Position numbers and translations under genes: made by a program
The notes under the pieces: generated by a model
Database searches by the model: none
What the model was told of the DNA's origin: nothing
Seen by the model: only the letters and a program-made list of their open reading frames with translations
Shown here: positions 62,005 through 64,000 of the stretch, piece after piece
How positions within the stretch are numbered: the first letter of the stretch is position 1
Layout: each line of letters starts with the position of its first letter
Assembly (NCBI GenBank): GCA_913048115.1
Contig: CAJWVI010000007.1
Coordinates: forward strand, 1 to 64,000
Reading direction: 5' to 3'
From: an uncultured Flavobacteriaceae bacterium
GTDB lineage: Bacteria > Bacteroidota > Bacteroidia > Flavobacteriales > Flavobacteriaceae
DNA length: 64,000 nt

Positions 62005-62457
62005 ATGCAGCAGCTCAACTTTAAGCAGTATTCATTTCGATTCAAAAATAGGGAAAACAAACCATTGATTTTTGATGTTGTTAGAAAAAAATTCATGGTC
62101 CTCACCCCCGAGGAGTGGGTAAGACAAAATACCATACAATATTTAGTTAAGGAGCTTGACATTCCCTTATCATTAATTAATGTTGAAAAACAAATCAAGT
62201 TACACGGCACCATCAAACGCTATGACATCGTAACTTTTAACCCAGACGGTAGTATTTTTCTTATTGTAGAGTGCAAGGCAGATAGCATTAAAATTTCTCA
62301 AGACACCTTTGACCAAATTGCCCGGTATAATTTGGTACTACAAAGCACCTATTTAATGGTAACTAATGGGCTAGAACATTATTATTGTAAGATGGATTTA
62401 GAAAAAGAACGATACTCATTTCTAGAAAGACTGCCAGTGTATAGAAAAAAAAATTAA
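62005..62457 (+). CDS. Stand-alone HsdR N-terminal-like PD-(D/E)xK nuclease domain protein
   Basis: A 150-residue protein consisting only of the type I restriction enzyme R-protein N-terminal domain. The nuclease core reads TIKRYDIVTFNPDGSIFLIVECKAD, giving the Asp and the Glu-x-Lys of the PD-(D/E)xK active site. DQIARYN matches the QxxxY element found in HsdR nucleases. No helicase, HsdM or HsdS is nearby, so it is not a restriction system. It is divergent from holA, a conserved neighbour in Flavobacteriaceae by my recollection, so a DNA-repair or replication role is possible. Confidence 0.82.
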   Translation: MQQLNFKQYSFRFKNRENKPLIFDVVRKKFMVLTPEEWVRQNTIQYLVKELDIPLSLINVEKQIKLHGTIKRYDIVTFNPDGSIFLIVECKADSIKISQDTFDQIARYNLVLQSTYLMVTNGLEHYYCKMDLEKERYSFLERLPVYRKKN

Positions 62458-62470
62458 TGAGACATCTATC

Positions 62471-62638
62471 ATGAAAAAAAGAACATTTGACCTCATATTT
62501 ATAGTAATCGTAGCCACAATATTAATCGTATTATTAGAATATGAAATTTTAAAAAAGCACACTGCTTTTGCACTAGTTCCTATTTTGATTGCCTATTTCC
62601 TAGGTCAATATTCTGAAAGGAAATTTAAAAATAAATGA
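62471..62638 (+). CDS. Small two-segment membrane protein of unknown function
   Basis: A 55-residue frame begins at an ATG 13 bases after the HsdR-like gene. It encodes MKKRTFDLIF, two hydrophobic helices (about 8-22 and 31-43) and a basic C-terminus ending in ERKFKNK. The spacing and length suggest co-translation with the upstream gene. The composition is that of a real small membrane protein, but I know of no function. Confidence 0.6.
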   Translation: MKKRTFDLIFIVIVATILIVLLEYEILKKHTAFALVPILIAYFLGQYSERKFKNK

Positions 62639-62796
62639 CCAAAATCCTTTTGTATCTTTGCATGTGCTTAAAGTTTAATACGCAGTGTCGTGTGCTTTAT
62701 TTGGATTAAAAACAACAAACACATTATTTACGGGCATCGATACTCATTTATAAAAACACGTACAGGTATAGAAAATAAATATGTTATTTTGCATTT

Positions 62797-63801
62797 ATGA
62801 AAGTTGCTATTGTCATACTAAATTATAACGGTAAAACGCTCCTAGAGCAGTTCTTACCTGGTGTTCTTGAACATTCTCAAGAAGCTACCGTATATGTTGC
62901 AGACAACGCCTCTACAGATGGCAGTGTTGCGTATGTAAAAGAACATTTTAGTAAGGCGAACCTTATCATTAACACCCAAAACGGGGGCTATGCCAAAGGA
63001 TATAATGACGCATTAAAAGATCTTAATGAAGATGTTTTTGTCCTTCTAAATAGTGATGTAGAGGTTACAAAAGGGTGGATAAGCCCTATATTAGAGGCCC
63101 TTCAAAAAACAAAAAACTTGGTCGCGGTACAACCTAAAATACTAGACTACAAAAACAAAGATTATTTTGAGTATGCGGGAGCTGCAGGAGGCTACGTAGA
63201 TGCACTAGGCTACCCATATTGTCGAGGACGTATATTTAATACCCTAGAAAAAGATCTAGGACAATACAATGATACCCAACAAATTTTCTGGGCAAGCGGC
63301 GCCTGTTTATTTGTGAAAAAAGAAGCTTTTCAAAATGCAGGAGGCTTTGACGAAGACTTGTTTGCACATCAAGAAGAAATAGATTTATGCTGGCGCATGC
63401 AACAACAAGGAGGCGGTATTCAATACATAGGAAGCTCGACGGTGTATCATCTTGGGGGAGCTACCCTTGGGGTAGAGAACCCCAAAAAGACTTTTTATAA
63501 TTTTAGAAACTCTTTATTGGTGATGCTTAAAAATAATAAGAGAGCTTCTGTCTGGCCAATTCTATGTATTAGAATGCTACTAGACGGTGTTGCAGCTTGG
63601 CAATTTTTATTTTCTGGGAAACAATCTCACTTTTTTGCCGTCTTTAAAGCACATCTTTCTTTTTACAGTCTTGCACCAAGATTTTTAAAAAAAAGAATGA
63701 AACAATCAAAAAAGATGAAATATTATCAAATAAAGTCTATCGTTTGGAACTATTTTATTAGAAAAAAAACTACTTTTAACATATTAAAGAAACACATTTA
63801 G
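62797..63801 (+). CDS. GT2 glycosyltransferase, rhamnosyltransferase-like
   Basis: A 334-residue GT-A protein. It begins VAIVILNYNGKTLLEQFLPGV, with ATVYVADNASTDGS for nucleotide binding and VLLNSDVEVTKGW as the metal site. The acceptor region ASGACLFVKKEAFQNAGGFDEDLFAHQEEIDLCWRMQ is typical of WbbL-like enzymes. The C-terminus is very basic (LKKRMKQSKKMKYY), suiting membrane association. It is separate from the main glycan cluster and precedes an OmpA-like gene. Confidence 0.92.
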   Translation: MKVAIVILNYNGKTLLEQFLPGVLEHSQEATVYVADNASTDGSVAYVKEHFSKANLIINTQNGGYAKGYNDALKDLNEDVFVLLNSDVEVTKGWISPILEALQKTKNLVAVQPKILDYKNKDYFEYAGAAGGYVDALGYPYCRGRIFNTLEKDLGQYNDTQQIFWASGACLFVKKEAFQNAGGFDEDLFAHQEEIDLCWRMQQQGGGIQYIGSSTVYHLGGATLGVENPKKTFYNFRNSLLVMLKNNKRASVWPILCIRMLLDGVAAWQFLFSGKQSHFFAVFKAHLSFYSLAPRFLKKRMKQSKKMKYYQIKSIVWNYFIRKKTTFNILKKHI

Positions 63802-63839
63802 ATTATTGTAAAATATTGTATTATTTACGATAATCTAAA
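63797..63839 (+). terminator. Hairpin overlapping the GT2 stop codon
   Basis: The 16-base arms 63797-63812 and 63824-63839 pair with one irregular position that becomes a U-G pair in the plus-strand RNA, around an 11-base loop. No clear T run follows, so termination may be partial. It lies between the GT2 gene and the OmpA-like gene. Confidence 0.5.
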
Positions 63840-63871
63840 TAGTTTAAAACAACAATAAAATTCAATTCGTC

Positions 63872-64000
63872 ATGAAAAAATTACTTATTCTAGCCGCTTG
63901 TGGAATCTTTTTATTTCCATCATGCGTAGCATCAAAAAAATATAAAGCCCTTGAGGCAACTTATAAAAAGAATAAAGATTTACTAAACACAGCAACAGTA
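63872..64000 (+). CDS. OmpA-like lipoprotein, N-terminal fragment cut by window end
   Basis: The first 43 residues are visible and the frame is open to the window edge. A lipoprotein signal ends at Cys18 (LFPSC), followed by VASKKYKALEATYKKNKDLL, a charged helical lead. Many flavobacterial OmpA/MotB-family lipoproteins begin this way before a peptidoglycan-binding domain. The C-terminal domain is out of view, so the family call is an inference. Confidence 0.6.
   Translation, partial: MKKLLILAACGIFLFPSCVASKKYKALEATYKKNKDLLNTATV

Noticed and set aside
62005-62638. Type I restriction or defence system
   Set aside because: Only the HsdR N-terminal-like domain is present. No motor domain, methylase or specificity subunit gene lies nearby.

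Overview
This window is AT-rich chromosomal DNA from a member of the Bacteroidota, most likely a marine member of the Flavobacteriaceae. The signs are a SusC/SusD pair, type IX secretion (T9SS) C-terminal sorting domains, many short N-termini of the MKKI type, lipoprotein signals ending in Cys, weak Shine-Dalgarno sequences, and several TTG or GTG starts. I see no rRNA, tRNA, CRISPR array, insertion sequence or phage gene. No gene-free stretch is longer than about 300 bases. The longest gap between large genes (62458-62796) holds a 55-residue membrane protein gene.

Region 1 (1-26.6 kb, almost all on the minus strand). After a truncated subtilisin-type protease (1-940) come two operons that fit together. 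The first is an upper-glycolysis operon, pfkA-gap-sugar kinase-pgi (5513 down to 1064). The second, just upstream on the same strand, is a beta-glucan (probably laminarin) utilisation locus (18059 down to 5668). It encodes SusC, SusD, a PKD-containing surface glycan-binding lipoprotein, a GH16 endo-glucanase, a GH3 beta-glucosidase and two T9SS-secreted proteins. It is preceded by a membrane-spanning propeller/Y_Y_Y/LuxR-type regulator (21102-18292). Degradation of beta-1,3-glucan to glucose, phosphorylation and glycolysis are thus encoded side by side. Next come an FMN reductase-pabB-tilS-dsbD operon (26448-21254), lpdA and an S41 protease.

Region 2 (29.9-42.9 kb) is mainly housekeeping. It holds an Lrp-type regulator divergent from a Cys/Met-metabolism PLP enzyme, nhaC, tpx-dgkA, ftsK followed by a LolA-like gene and an LptF/LptG permease, a nitronate monooxygenase, an SDR and an ABC exporter pair.

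Region 3 (42.9-51.2 kb) is a surface-glycan (probably LPS core) cluster: an InaA/Kdo-kinase-like protein, a GT9, a tandem-duplicated GT2 fusion, two WaaE-like GT2 paralogues, a GT4, a further GT2 and an FkbM methyltransferase. A further GT2 lies at 62797 before a truncated OmpA-like lipoprotein gene.

Region 4 (51.2-64 kb) holds tsaC, cca, ctaA, a pRiA4b ORF-3-like protein, a YejK-like nucleoid protein, an orphan RskA-type protein without a sigma-binding region, a TPR lipoprotein, a DUF4331-like family split over two secreted proteins, a LETM1-related protein, holA and a stand-alone HsdR N-terminal-like nuclease domain.

I did not find a wholly unknown system. The strongest leads are the coupled glucan-to-glycolysis locus with candidate operators around its one-component regulator (tandem 11-mers at 18250-18271 and a perfect 14-bp inverted repeat at 21103-21153), the four copies of one carbohydrate-binding-like module in two proteins of that locus, the duplicated glycosyltransferase fusion, and the split DUF4331 pair with a nearby anti-sigma remnant. 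All function calls come from reading motifs by eye; no database search was run.
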